Origin: a candidate division Zixibacteria bacterium SM23_73_3
GTDB taxonomy: Bacteria; Zixibacteria; MSB-5A5; SM1-73
Assembly: GCA_001304155.1 (NCBI GenBank)
Contig: LJUX01000031.1
Location: 1-33,023, forward strand
Length of the DNA stretch: 33,023 bases
Direction of reading: 5' to 3'
How positions within the stretch are numbered: the stretch's first letter is position 1; each line of letters begins with the position of its first letter. Positions 1 through 6,744 of the stretch are shown here, one piece after another. The notes under the pieces are model-generated. The model worked only from the letters and a program-made list of their open reading frames with translations, was not told the DNA's origin and made no database searches. The translations under genes and the position numbers were made by a program.

Positions 1-226
1 TCATCACCCTGGCTCCGCAGGCGGAGGCGCCAAATAGCATGTTTATAGCCGCCACCTCGCTTTCAGCCTGGATGAATGTTCCCCCCACCTCTGGTAATCT
101 CCAGGATAAATATTCAGGAACTTCATTTTGAGGGGTAATGGGATAGCCAGCAAAGAAGCGACATCCAGCCCGAACAGCTCCTTCGGCTAAAGCCTCATTT
201 CCCTTCATTAAGGTTTTTTCAGCCAT
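1..226 (-). CDS. 2-oxoacid:ferredoxin oxidoreductase alpha subunit (partial, cut by window edge)
   Basis: This reading frame is absent from the ORF track because it runs off the left edge; I translated it by hand. It starts [21 protein letters not shown] and contains [15 protein letters not shown] and [11 protein letters not shown]. These are the hallmarks of the N-terminal pyrimidine-binding domain of the alpha (KorA/VorB-type) subunit of 2-ketoacid:ferredoxin oxidoreductases, which oxidatively decarboxylate 2-oxoacids to acyl-CoA and reduce ferredoxin. Only 75 codons are visible. The ATG at 226 has an AAGGAG ribosome site just upstream. It lies about 90 bp downstream of a two-cluster ferredoxin gene on the same strand, the usual delta-alpha order. 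The exact substrate (2-oxoglutarate, branched-chain oxoacid or pyruvate) cannot be told from this fragment. Confidence 0.88.
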   Translation of the reverse strand, partial: MAEKTLMKGNEALAEGAVRAGCRFFAGYPITPQNEVPEYLSWRLPEVGGTFIQAESEVAAINMLFGASACGARVM

Positions 227-251
227 GAATTAACTCCTTGAAATCAGTCTG

Positions 252-311
252 GAGTCTTGAGACCAGAGAATTTAGTTTTTCTCAAAACTCATAACTCCAA
301 ACTCAAGACTC
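252..311. repeat. Inverted repeat between ferredoxin and alpha-subunit genes
   Basis: The arms gagtcttgag (252-261) and ctcaagactc (302-311) are perfect 10-nt complements. They enclose a smaller hairpin, agtttt-tctc-aaaact. No U-tract follows, so it is more likely a processing or stability hairpin, or a dispersed intergenic repeat, than a terminator inside an operon. Confidence 0.5.
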
Positions 312-315
312 AAAT

Positions 316-519
316 CTATTTATATACTTCAATAGCCACATCCGGACATACAAAAGCACAGAGCATACAACCAGTGCAAGCCTCTGGTTTGACCATACAG
401 GCAGGATGGAAGCCCAGTGGGCTAAAATGATTTGCCAGTTCGATTACCTCATAGGGACATGCCACAATACACAGTTCACAAGCCTTACACCTTTTTTCAT
501 CAACCTCAATTCTTGGCAT
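316..519 (-). CDS. 4Fe-4S ferredoxin-type delta subunit of 2-oxoacid:ferredoxin oxidoreductase
   Basis: This small iron-sulphur protein has two complete CxxCxxCxxxCP motifs (CKACELCIVACP and CTGCMLCAFVCP), enough to bind two [4Fe-4S] clusters. The ORF track starts at 561, but the internal ATG at 519 (MPRIEVDEKRC) is preceded by GGAGAGG at good spacing. The 14 extra residues (MNLSLFSNHPGEDL) look like translated leader, so I use 519, giving 67 aa. It sits immediately upstream of the alpha subunit on the same strand. In this family the delta subunit passes electrons from the thiamine-diphosphate catalytic subunit to free ferredoxin. The catalytic beta and gamma subunits should lie beyond the left edge. 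Confidence 0.85.
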   Translation of the reverse strand: MPRIEVDEKRCKACELCIVACPYEVIELANHFSPLGFHPACMVKPEACTGCMLCAFVCPDVAIEVYK

Positions 520-701
520 AAGATCCTCTCCAGGATGGTTCGAAAATAGAGACAGGTTCAAATTCTAAAGCACCATGATGAACAATTTCTTATCAATCTA
601 CGCAATTCGTTTTTTAAAAGCAAGAAAATTTGTAACTTTTTTCACAAAGTTCATACCTCTCCCCCTATCTCCCCTTCAGGGTGAATCCCTTCAGGGTGAA
701 C

Positions 702-724
702 CCCTCTCCATTTCATGGAGAGGG
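702..724. repeat. Palindromic hairpin element (CCCTCTCCA...TGGAGAGGG)
   Basis: A perfect 9-bp stem with a 5-nt loop, directly after two copies of a 14-nt direct repeat. The cccctctcc core reappears at 18796-18804 in another inverted-repeat intergenic region, which suggests a dispersed family of short palindromes. Confidence 0.55.
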
Positions 725-931
725 TGAGATAGAAAATGGTTGCCTCGCGCCTTGCGGGTTTTTTGGGTGTAACCATTTTGGGAAAAGACCCAAAAATTTT
801 TTCAAAAATCTCAATTCAGGTTTGACGAAAAGAAAAACATGGTAATTTTACGTTTGATATTGTAATTGTGAGCAGAATTTTATAGTATATAAGCTATGCT
901 ATTGGAAGAGGCTGTGTTTACTTTATGTGTT

Positions 932-986
932 GCATCAGGATATTGTTATCCTGATGCGAAAGCATCGGGACCACAAAACCCCGATG
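932..986 (+). repeat. Cluster of three overlapping, mutually exclusive stems
   Basis: Stem A pairs gcatcaggata (932-942) with tatcctgatgc (947-957), 11 bp perfect. Stem B pairs cctgatgc (950-957) with gcatcggg (962-969) around a GAAA tetraloop, with one G-U pair. Stem C pairs catcggg (963-969) with cccgatg (980-986). B competes with both A and C. The tetraloop is of GNRA type only on the plus strand. The element may be a structured RNA or a dispersed palindromic repeat; no ORF follows closely on the plus strand. Confidence 0.5.
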
Positions 987-1193
987 GAACAAAACAAAGT
1001 TGTTGCGTCGAAAGTGGCCGGTAAGTTTCTTTTGTTATCTTAGCCTCCAAAGTGGAAAGATGGATTAACGATTAGAATTGTTGCTTTAAAATAAGAAAAA
1101 AGGGGTCTTTTTTGTGAGGGGATAGGACCACACACAAGTCTTCTGATCAGATAGAAGGGATTGGATGTGGTAGAAGAAGATCTATGAAACTGC

Positions 1194-1222
1194 AAAAAAA
1201 CCGCCACTTCCGACGGTTTTTT
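1194..1222 (-). terminator. Rho-independent terminator after the zinc-ribbon gene
   Basis: aaaaaaaccg and cggttttttt form an uninterrupted stem closed by a short loop. Read on the minus strand it ends in seven T residues. It lies about 40 bp past the stop of the 63-aa zinc-ribbon gene. The flanking A/T tracts would let it work on either strand. Confidence 0.8.
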
Positions 1223-1263
1223 TCAATTCCTCTCTAAAGAGATACCTTTTTGCGAGAACTGCC

Positions 1264-1455
1264 CTACTTATAGATTTCGTCATGATTACACTTACATACT
1301 CCCACATGTTTCTGTTTGAATTTCCATGTCCCTGAGCTTGATCTAACGGAAGTAACGTAAAGTATTTGTTCAATGGCTCCTCCACACTTGGGGCAATACA
1401 CCACCTGTTTTTCCTTTTTGACCTTATCTGCAAACGTGGTAAGCTTTCGAGGCAT
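1264..1455 (-). CDS. Small zinc-ribbon protein of unknown function
   Basis: A 63-aa basic protein with two cysteine pairs, CPKCGG near residue 21 and CKCN near residue 54, the spacing expected of a treble-clef or zinc-ribbon fold. The N-terminus is lysine-rich (MPRKLTTFADKVKKEK). The ATG has an AAAGGAG ribosome site, and a strong terminator follows, so it looks like a genuine single-gene transcript; the overlapping 105-aa ORF is a shadow. A possible promoter (TTGCCA-N16-TAAATT) lies about 100 bp upstream. The charge and metal site would suit nucleic-acid binding, but that is inference; I do not recognise a named family. Confidence 0.75.
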   Translation of the reverse strand: MPRKLTTFADKVKKEKQVVYCPKCGGAIEQILYVTSVRSSSGTWKFKQKHVGVCKCNHDEIYK

Positions 1456-1523
1456 AAATTATTCTCCTTTCCATTAGAAACCACCCTCCGTTTTCTCATA
1501 ATTACAGGTGGGTGATTTTACCT

Positions 1524-1565
1524 TTCAAATCAATTTGAATTTAATATAAAAACGCATCTTGGCAA
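1524..1565 (-). promoter_or_regulatory. Possible promoter and operator of the zinc-ribbon gene
   Basis: On the minus strand TTGCCA (1560-1565) is followed after 16 nt by TAAATT (1538-1543). The perfect inverted repeat ttcaaat-ca-atttgaa (1524-1539) overlaps the downstream edge of the -10 box, a position suited to a repressor. The match to consensus is moderate. Confidence 0.35.
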
Positions 1566-1631
1566 GAGTTTTTTTGAACAAAACAAGAGAGCTTCGAAAT
1601 CCTTCACAACTGAGCGTTGACAAGGGAATCC

Positions 1632-1991
1632 TCATTTTCCTAATAAGGATACCCCAAACAGTATTAAGACAATTCCTATCCACTTAAAGGTTGAGAAAGG
1701 TTCTGCAAAGATCTGCCACGAAAACAAAACTATCAGAACATAACCCAATCCCATCATCAAGGGATAAGCGTATGATATGTCCACCTTAGATAGAACCACC
1801 ATGTACATAGCAACGCTGGAGACATATGATATAAGCCCCAGAATAACAAAAGGGGTGGTGAAGATTTTGGAAAAACTCACCAGAAGCTGATCAACCGAGA
1901 TAGCACCTATTTTGTTCATCCCCGCTTTCAAAAATAGGTGACCGCAGACATTTAAGATTATGGCAGAAAAGATCAAGATCATTCCAGACAT
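1632..1991 (-). CDS. Small four-helix DMT/SMR-like membrane transporter
   Basis: From the ATG at 1991 (MSGMILIFSAIILN) the protein is 119 aa with four hydrophobic segments, the size and topology of small multidrug-resistance or ArnE/EmrE-like proteins of the drug/metabolite transporter superfamily. The ORF track begins at 2123, but the added 44 residues are not membrane-like, and AAAGGAG sits before the ATG at 1991. The first helix reads ILNVCGHLFLKAGM. The position held by the proton-coupling Glu14 of EmrE appears to be Asn, so it is less likely a classical drug/proton antiporter and closer to lipid-precursor flippase or undefined EamA-like members. Such proteins act as dimers; no partner gene is adjacent. 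Confidence 0.75.
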   Translation of the reverse strand: MSGMILIFSAIILNVCGHLFLKAGMNKIGAISVDQLLVSFSKIFTTPFVILGLISYVSSVAMYMVVLSKVDISYAYPLMMGLGYVLIVLFSWQIFAEPFSTFKWIGIVLILFGVSLLGK

Positions 1992-2358
1992 GATAGGCAC
2001 TCCTTTATGTTCGAAGACTTTATCCATACAATTAAGAACAGAACATTGCGCTAATTTAAGAGAATCATCTAACATGTCAACATAAAATTTTACCTTCGTG
2101 ACGGACAGATACACATTGGGCACTCTTCAGGGCGTTCTATCTTTGGGGTCAGTAAATACTTTGAAACAGCTTACCTTCAGGAATCCAAAAAATCGGAGGC
2201 GCAAACATAAGAAAAGCAGTTGACAAAAACTTCATTTTGAGTATTTTAAAAGTAGACAAAGAATTATAGGGCTGTTAGAGCAAGTCTTGAGTCAAACTTG
2301 ACGATAACTTTTGATGTGGTCGGTTTAATTACTCTTCGCGCTTGAAAGGAGAATCTGA
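1992..2358. other. Intergenic region between divergent genes
   Basis: About 370 bp separating the minus-strand DMT-like gene from the plus-strand M14 peptidase. It must hold both promoters. The only reasonable plus-strand match is TTGACA (2220-2225)-N16-TATTTT (2242-2247), roughly 110 bp before the peptidase ATG. No clear minus-strand promoter or gene was seen. Confidence 0.5.
2220..2247 (+). promoter_or_regulatory. Possible promoter of the M14 peptidase gene
   Basis: A perfect TTGACA, a 16-nt spacer and TATTTT (four of six matches). It implies a leader of about 105 nt before the ATG at 2359. Confidence 0.35.
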
Positions 2359-5300
2359 ATGAGACTGACGTGGACTTTGATCTTTACTATAGTGCTGATT
2401 TCCGTTCTCTTGTGGCAGAGTTCTGAGTCAGTGGCTTTTGAGGAAATCTATGCCCGGATATGGGTAACCTCTACGGAGGAGAAGGGAATGCTTTTGGGAG
2501 AAAAGGGGTTGATTGTGGATGCGGCCGGACCAAACTGGGTGGATGTGGTCATCAATTCAGAACGCTTGGATGATCTGCTGGCAAAGGGATACAATGTGGA
2601 GGTTGTATTCTGGACCCCGGAGGAAAGAAATACGAAACTCTTCGGGAAGGATTGGGACAGACAGTTTCACTCCTACAGCGACATGGTGGCGGAGATGCAA
2701 CAGGCCGCTTCGGATCACTCGGACATAATCATTCTGGACACTCTGGGTTATTCGGTTGAAGGGAGGATGATTCTGGGGGCAAAGATCAGCGATAATCCAA
2801 CTCTGGAGGAGGATGAGCCGGAATTTCGGATAATCGGATGCCACCATGGAAATGAATACATGTCGGTGGAGATGCCACTTTTGATGCTGGAGTATCTCAC
2901 CGATAATTATGGATCAGTGCCTCAGGTGACGCATCTGGTAAATGATCTGGAGACCTGGATCATCCCCATGATGAATCCAGACGGACGGACTGCCGGCACA
3001 AGGGGTAACGCCAACGGGGTGGACCTTAACAGAGATTATGGTTACCTTTGGAACCATTATTCTCCTGGAATTTTCTCTCAGGTAGAGACCAGAGTCATAA
3101 GAGAACACGGGATGAAAAACAACTTTTCCATTTCTCTTTCTTTTCATACCTCCGGTGACATAGTAAACCATGTATGGAATTACAAAGATTTCCCAGTAGC
3201 GGATAGTGCCTTTATTGTGGACATCTCTACCGAATACGGGTCTTATAATGGCTATTGGGTAGTGGAAGGATATCAGTGGTATCAGGTTTATGGAGATTGT
3301 AATGATTGGAGCTATGGTTCCAGGAGCAGCATAGATGCTACCATTGAAACGGACAATTACAATATTCCCAACGTCTGGAACCAGAACAGAAACGCCATAC
3401 TGGCGATGATGGAGAGGGCAGATGACGGAGTGAGGGGCATAGTGACCGATGCCAGCACTGGAGAACCCCTGGAGGCAATGGTTACTTGTATGGAATTGGG
3501 GTTACTGGTCTTTACTGATCCCGTGGTTGGCGATTATCAGAAGAACTTCCTGCCCGGCACCTACACCTTAAAATTCTCTGCCAACGGATATCGGGATACC
3601 ACCATCCCCGGGGTGGTGGTGAGTGGGGGCTCGCCCACCACCTTGAACGTGGCTTTAAGACCCGCATTAGATCTTTTTGCTGTGCACGTGATCTCATGTT
3701 ACTTTTATGATCCCTACTCTTGGCCCAATCAATATCCAAACAACCCCACCAATGCCTCCGCCGCTTTAGGGCTTCCGGATGGAATCTTTGCCTCTTTAGG
3801 AAGAGGTGGTCATGTTGAGTTAGACATGGGCGAGGTCACTCCTATAGTGGATGTTGAGGGAGACGATTTTACGATCCACGAGGTCGGCACCTCTGACGGA
3901 TACCACGTGTACTGGAGCAGTCTTCCCTATGGTGGAAGCTGGAATTATATAGGGAACGGATATGGCACCACCTCATTCGACATTTCCTCCCTTTCCACAG
4001 ATACCATCAGATATCTCATGATCGTGGATGATAATGACGGAAGCGCCACCGAATGGTATCCGGGATGCGATATCGATGCGATCACTCATGCCCGGCAGGT
4101 CACCGGTCCTTATGTGACCCTTTATACTTATTATGTGGATGACGATAGCCTGGATCTGAGCTTGGGTAATAACGATGGGAACGTCGATTTCGGGGAGACC
4201 ATAGAGCTTACCATGGTGCTGGAAAATATCGGAGACTCCATTGCTTATGACGTAGAAGCCATCTTGAGGACGACTCATCCGCTGGTAAGCGTGATCGACA
4301 GTCAGCAGATTTTCGGCGACATACCAGCCGGTGACACCATGGCAAGTTCAGCCGAGTTCGTTTTTTCAGTTTCCACGGAGATAGTTGACGGAGAGATCAT
4401 ACCTTTTCATCTGGACATAAATGCCACCAATGGTAGCTGGGGTTATGAGGGACCCAACATTTTGGTTAATGCTCCTCTTTTGGTTTATCATGCACTCGAT
4501 GTGGACGACATTGTGGGCAATGGAGATGGAAAAGCTGATCCTGGTGAAACCTGTTATCTAACAGTTACTTTGGAAAACGAAGGTGGTTATGAGGGCAAAC
4601 AGGTGGAGGCTATTTTAGTCTCAAATGATTTTTACGTAAACGTTATCTCCGGAACATCTTCCTACCCGGACATGCTTCCTGAAAGTACTGGTGTTTCCTT
4701 GACCCCTTACCAGGTTACCATAAGTGAAGAGTGTCCGGAGGGTCATTCCGCTTCCTTAATACTGGAGATCGACGCCTTTGGTCCATACTCTTCAGTTGAT
4801 ACCTTTGCACTTATTATCGGACAGAAGCCGATTTTGTTTGTGGATGATGATGGGGGAGAAGCATACGAATATTACTTCCTTACCGCTCTGGATTCGCTTG
4901 GAATAACATACGACGTATGGACCTATGAAACCCTCGATGCCCCGGCGGATTCTGTTCTGGAATTGTATCAGACAGTAGTATGGACTACAGGTCCAGATTA
5001 TGGAAGCATGGCAACTCCCCAGACCCTGACTGCTACTGATCGGACGCGGCTTATGACTTATCTGGACAATGGAGGGAACCTGTTTCTCTCCAGTCAGGAT
5101 CTTTTGCATGATAACGGTCTCAATACCTTTGTCACCGATTATCTACACGTGGTAGATTATGCTGAGGATAAGAACATCAATTCAGCAGCTGGGCTTGTTA
5201 GTGATACTATCTCTGACGGAATGGCTTTTACCTTAAATTATCCATTTTATAATTTTTCAGATTGTATAGTTCCTGGATCAGGTGCGACGGGAATCTTCTA

Positions 5301-5745
5301 TCAAACAGGAAAGGCTTCTTCAGCCTTCGAAGAAAGAGTGCCACACGATCGTCTTTCCAGTGCTGGCACTTCTGATTTGCTTGATTCTTGTGCATTGCGC
5401 TATCCTGCCTCAGGGCAATCAACCTACAAGGTGGTCTTCTTTGCATTCCCCTTTGAGGCAGTTCCTCCAGCAGGAGTATATCCAAATAATTCCCATACCC
5501 TTATGCGACGGATCATGGGTTGGTTTGGACTGGAGAAACCATCATATATCCGCGGCGATGCTAATGGAGATGGAATCATAGATCTTGGGGACATACTATA
5601 TCTGGTCAGCTACTTATACAAAAGCGGCCCAGCCTCTGATCCTTTTGAGGCAGGAGATGCTGATTGTGATGGGGACATTGACCTTGGCGATCTGCTCTAT
5701 CTGGTCAGCTATCTGTATAAGGGAGGACCAGCGCCTGGTTGTTAA
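2359..5745 (+). CDS. Secreted M14 zinc carboxypeptidase-like protein with C-terminal dockerin
   Basis: A 1128-aa exported protein. Residues 1-26 are a signal peptide. A peptidase M14 domain follows (about 100-350) with all key residues: zinc ligands H163 and E166 in HGNE and H263 in SFHTSG; substrate-binding R210 in NPDGR and N224-R225 in DLNRD; and catalytic E330 in TIETD. Next come a carboxypeptidase regulatory-like beta domain (about 357-435), a discoidin-like segment with YPNNPTNASAALGLPDG, two CARDB-like domains (each opening near GDGKADPGET), and an alpha/beta domain beginning KPILFVDDDGGEAYEYYF. Residues 1063-1128 form a duplicated dockerin-like module (GDANGDGIIDLGDILYLVSY and GDADCDGDIDLGDLLYLVSY) with calcium-loop aspartates. 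It probably cleaves C-terminal residues from extracellular peptides. The ATG has GAAAGGAG upstream. The dockerin partner is unknown. Confidence 0.88.
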   Translation: MRLTWTLIFTIVLISVLLWQSSESVAFEEIYARIWVTSTEEKGMLLGEKGLIVDAAGPNWVDVVINSERLDDLLAKGYNVEVVFWTPEERNTKLFGKDWDRQFHSYSDMVAEMQQAASDHSDIIILDTLGYSVEGRMILGAKISDNPTLEEDEPEFRIIGCHHGNEYMSVEMPLLMLEYLTDNYGSVPQVTHLVNDLETWIIPMMNPDGRTAGTRGNANGVDLNRDYGYLWNHYSPGIFSQVETRVIREHGMKNNFSISLSFHTSGDIVNHVWNYKDFPVADSAFIVDISTEYGSYNGYWVVEGYQWYQVYGDCNDWSYGSRSSIDATIETDNYNIPNVWNQNRNAILAMMERADDGVRGIVTDASTGEPLEAMVTCMELGLLVFTDPVVGDYQKNFLPGTYTLKFSANGYRDTTIPGVVVSGGSPTTLNVALRPALDLFAVHVISCYFYDPYSWPNQYPNNPTNASAALGLPDGIFASLGRGGHVELDMGEVTPIVDVEGDDFTIHEVGTSDGYHVYWSSLPYGGSWNYIGNGYGTTSFDISSLSTDTIRYLMIVDDNDGSATEWYPGCDIDAITHARQVTGPYVTLYTYYVDDDSLDLSLGNNDGNVDFGETIELTMVLENIGDSIAYDVEAILRTTHPLVSVIDSQQIFGDIPAGDTMASSAEFVFSVSTEIVDGEIIPFHLDINATNGSWGYEGPNILVNAPLLVYHALDVDDIVGNGDGKADPGETCYLTVTLENEGGYEGKQVEAILVSNDFYVNVISGTSSYPDMLPESTGVSLTPYQVTISEECPEGHSASLILEIDAFGPYSSVDTFALIIGQKPILFVDDDGGEAYEYYFLTALDSLGITYDVWTYETLDAPADSVLELYQTVVWTTGPDYGSMATPQTLTATDRTRLMTYLDNGGNLFLSSQDLLHDNGLNTFVTDYLHVVDYAEDKNINSAAGLVSDTISDGMAFTLNYPFYNFSDCIVPGSGATGIFYQTGKASSAFEERVPHDRLSSAGTSDLLDSCALRYPASGQSTYKVVFFAFPFEAVPPAGVYPNNSHTLMRRIMGWFGLEKPSYIRGDANGDGIIDLGDILYLVSYLYKSGPASDPFEAGDADCDGDIDLGDLLYLVSYLYKGGPAPGC

Positions 5746-5819
5746 ATCTGGCTTGGCAAGCCATGTTACTGTGTTGAGGCAGGGGTTTAAGGCACTGTTG
5801 AAAAGCTCCAGACCGGAGT

Positions 5820-5837
5820 GCACCAGCTTGCTGGTGC
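5820..5837 (+). terminator. Hairpin after the M14 peptidase gene
   Basis: gcaccagc-tt-gctggtgc is a perfect 8-bp stem about 75 bp past the stop, followed by cggtttta. The T run is short and interrupted, so it is a weak terminator or a dispersed palindrome. Confidence 0.45.
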
Positions 5838-6032
5838 GGTTTTACTATAAATCTAAGTGTTGGCAGCACAATAAGTTCTGAATTTCATAAAACGCGAAAG
5901 CAAGCTTTTACACTCCAAAACCACTTTTTCAACATGCCCGTACGGTTCATTCCTCTGGCGTGATTTTCAGACTATTCCCAAAGCACCAAGAATTTGTCAT
6001 TCTGTAACCATTTTTTAATTCTCTAAAGGCAA

Positions 6033-6491
6033 GTGCAAAAGAATATACCCATAGGAAAGACCATATTTTTATTTATAGGACTGTTTGTTTTAGGATACTT
6101 TATTTTATCCGGTTTATCAGATCAAAAACGTTCTTTCCCCCCGGATAAAAAGCTTATCCTACTTTCCTTTGATGATTTCGATAATCTGATAGGGGGCAGG
6201 GATCGTCTGCTCACAGATCACAAGAAGGCGATGTTTAACCAATACCGGGGGAGATACGTGAGATGGTCAGGGGAGGTGTATGGGATCACAAAAAAGATCT
6301 CAGGTGATTTTATTCTCAAAGTGCAACATACAGCAGGTATAAGGAATTTCGATGTAACCATTCGCTTTGATGATTCGAAAGCAGAAAAACTAAAGAGATT
6401 GAACAGAGGAGAGGCTGTGAGTTATTCAGGAAAACTGGTCAGCTTTGATCCCGACTCTGGCTACTATCTGGAAGATGGAGAACTTGAGTGA
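6033..6491 (+). CDS. Membrane-anchored OB-fold-like hypothetical protein
   Basis: A 152-aa protein starting at GTG with a weak AAAGG ribosome site close by. Residues 8-27 form one hydrophobic helix (TIFLFIGLFVLGYFILSGL), most likely a signal anchor, so the rest faces the periplasm. The soluble part contains YRGRYVRWSGEVYGITKK and later GEAVSYSGKLVSFD. This is the pattern of a tRNA_anti-like OB-fold domain, in which a strand ending in W-x-G-x-V is followed by a return strand of the form Y-x-G-K-L. Such small proteins are widespread and functionally undefined. It lies 290 bp downstream of the peptidase gene and is probably expressed separately. Confidence 0.65.
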   Translation: MQKNIPIGKTIFLFIGLFVLGYFILSGLSDQKRSFPPDKKLILLSFDDFDNLIGGRDRLLTDHKKAMFNQYRGRYVRWSGEVYGITKKISGDFILKVQHTAGIRNFDVTIRFDDSKAEKLKRLNRGEAVSYSGKLVSFDPDSGYYLEDGELE

Positions 6492-6594
6492 CTTTTTTTA
6501 TGAATTTTCTCCACTTTCGATGAACATATCAAGGAGTTGGCATAACAAAAAAATTGATGGTTCTTAAGATGATTCATAGAATTACAAGCGTTAC

Positions 6595-6623
6595 TTGACA
6601 AATCACTTTAAGTCAAACATAAT
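6595..6623 (+). promoter_or_regulatory. Strong orphan promoter on the plus strand
   Basis: A perfect TTGACA (6595-6600), a 17-nt spacer and CATAAT (6618-6623, five of six matches). No plus-strand gene follows. Transcription would begin near 6630 and meet the terminator at 6680-6715. Confidence 0.55.
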
Positions 6624-6629
6624 GCTAAA

Positions 6630-6720
6630 AGCTTCTCTGTTGACCAACTCGGTTCTCGGTAGAGTCTTTATCAAAATAAAAAAGCCCTCTGGTCTGAATT
6701 AACCAGAGGGCTTTTGTTTT
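6630..6720 (+). ncRNA. Candidate small RNA of about 90 nt
   Basis: This is inferred from a well-formed promoter (6595-6623) followed within 60 bp by a strong intrinsic terminator (6680-6715), with no ORF between. The predicted transcript begins about gcttctctgttgacc and ends in the GCCCTCTGGT hairpin and T-rich tail. It does not resemble an RNA family I know. It lies in the gap between the convergent OB-fold gene and the 969-aa repeat-protein gene. Confidence 0.35.
6680..6715. terminator. Strong bidirectional intrinsic terminator
   Basis: aaaagccctctggt (6680-6693) pairs perfectly with accagagggctttt (6702-6715) over 14 bp. T-rich runs occur on both sides: gtttttc on plus, ttttttattttg on minus. 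It lies 30 bp after the stop of the 969-aa minus-strand gene and serves that gene; it can also end plus-strand transcripts. Confidence 0.9.
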
Positions 6721-6744
6721 TCAAACTCTGATTGAACCGGGGTG

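Larger units (their letters stand above)
520..1263. other. Gene-free region with several hairpins
   Basis: About 740 bp without a credible gene. It contains, in order: two near-identical 14-nt units (cccttcagggtgaa-type, about 672-700); the hairpin ccctctcca-tttca-tggagaggg (702-724); an inverted repeat aaaatggtt/aaccatttt (733-741, 771-779) flanking a T-rich stretch; a cluster of three competing stems (932-986); and a terminator at 1194-1222. I see no promoter strong enough to name. Confidence 0.7.

Noticed and set aside
932-1040. Known riboswitch upstream of a gene
   Set aside because: I compared it by eye with common classes (cobalamin, c-di-GMP, TPP, SAM, fluoride) and saw none of their conserved cores; no gene follows within 1.3 kb on the plus strand.
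1182-1499. 105-aa ORF overlapping the zinc-ribbon gene
   Set aside because: A shadow frame spanning the terminator and leader of the real gene, with no ribosome site.
1617-1646. TTGACA-N18-TAATAA as an antisense promoter into the DMT-like gene
   Set aside because: The -10 box matches only three of six positions, and nothing suggests transcription in that direction.
5585-5881. 98-aa plus-strand ORF over the dockerin region
   Set aside because: Out-of-frame shadow of the dockerin coding sequence; its apparent repeats merely mirror the duplicated calcium loops.
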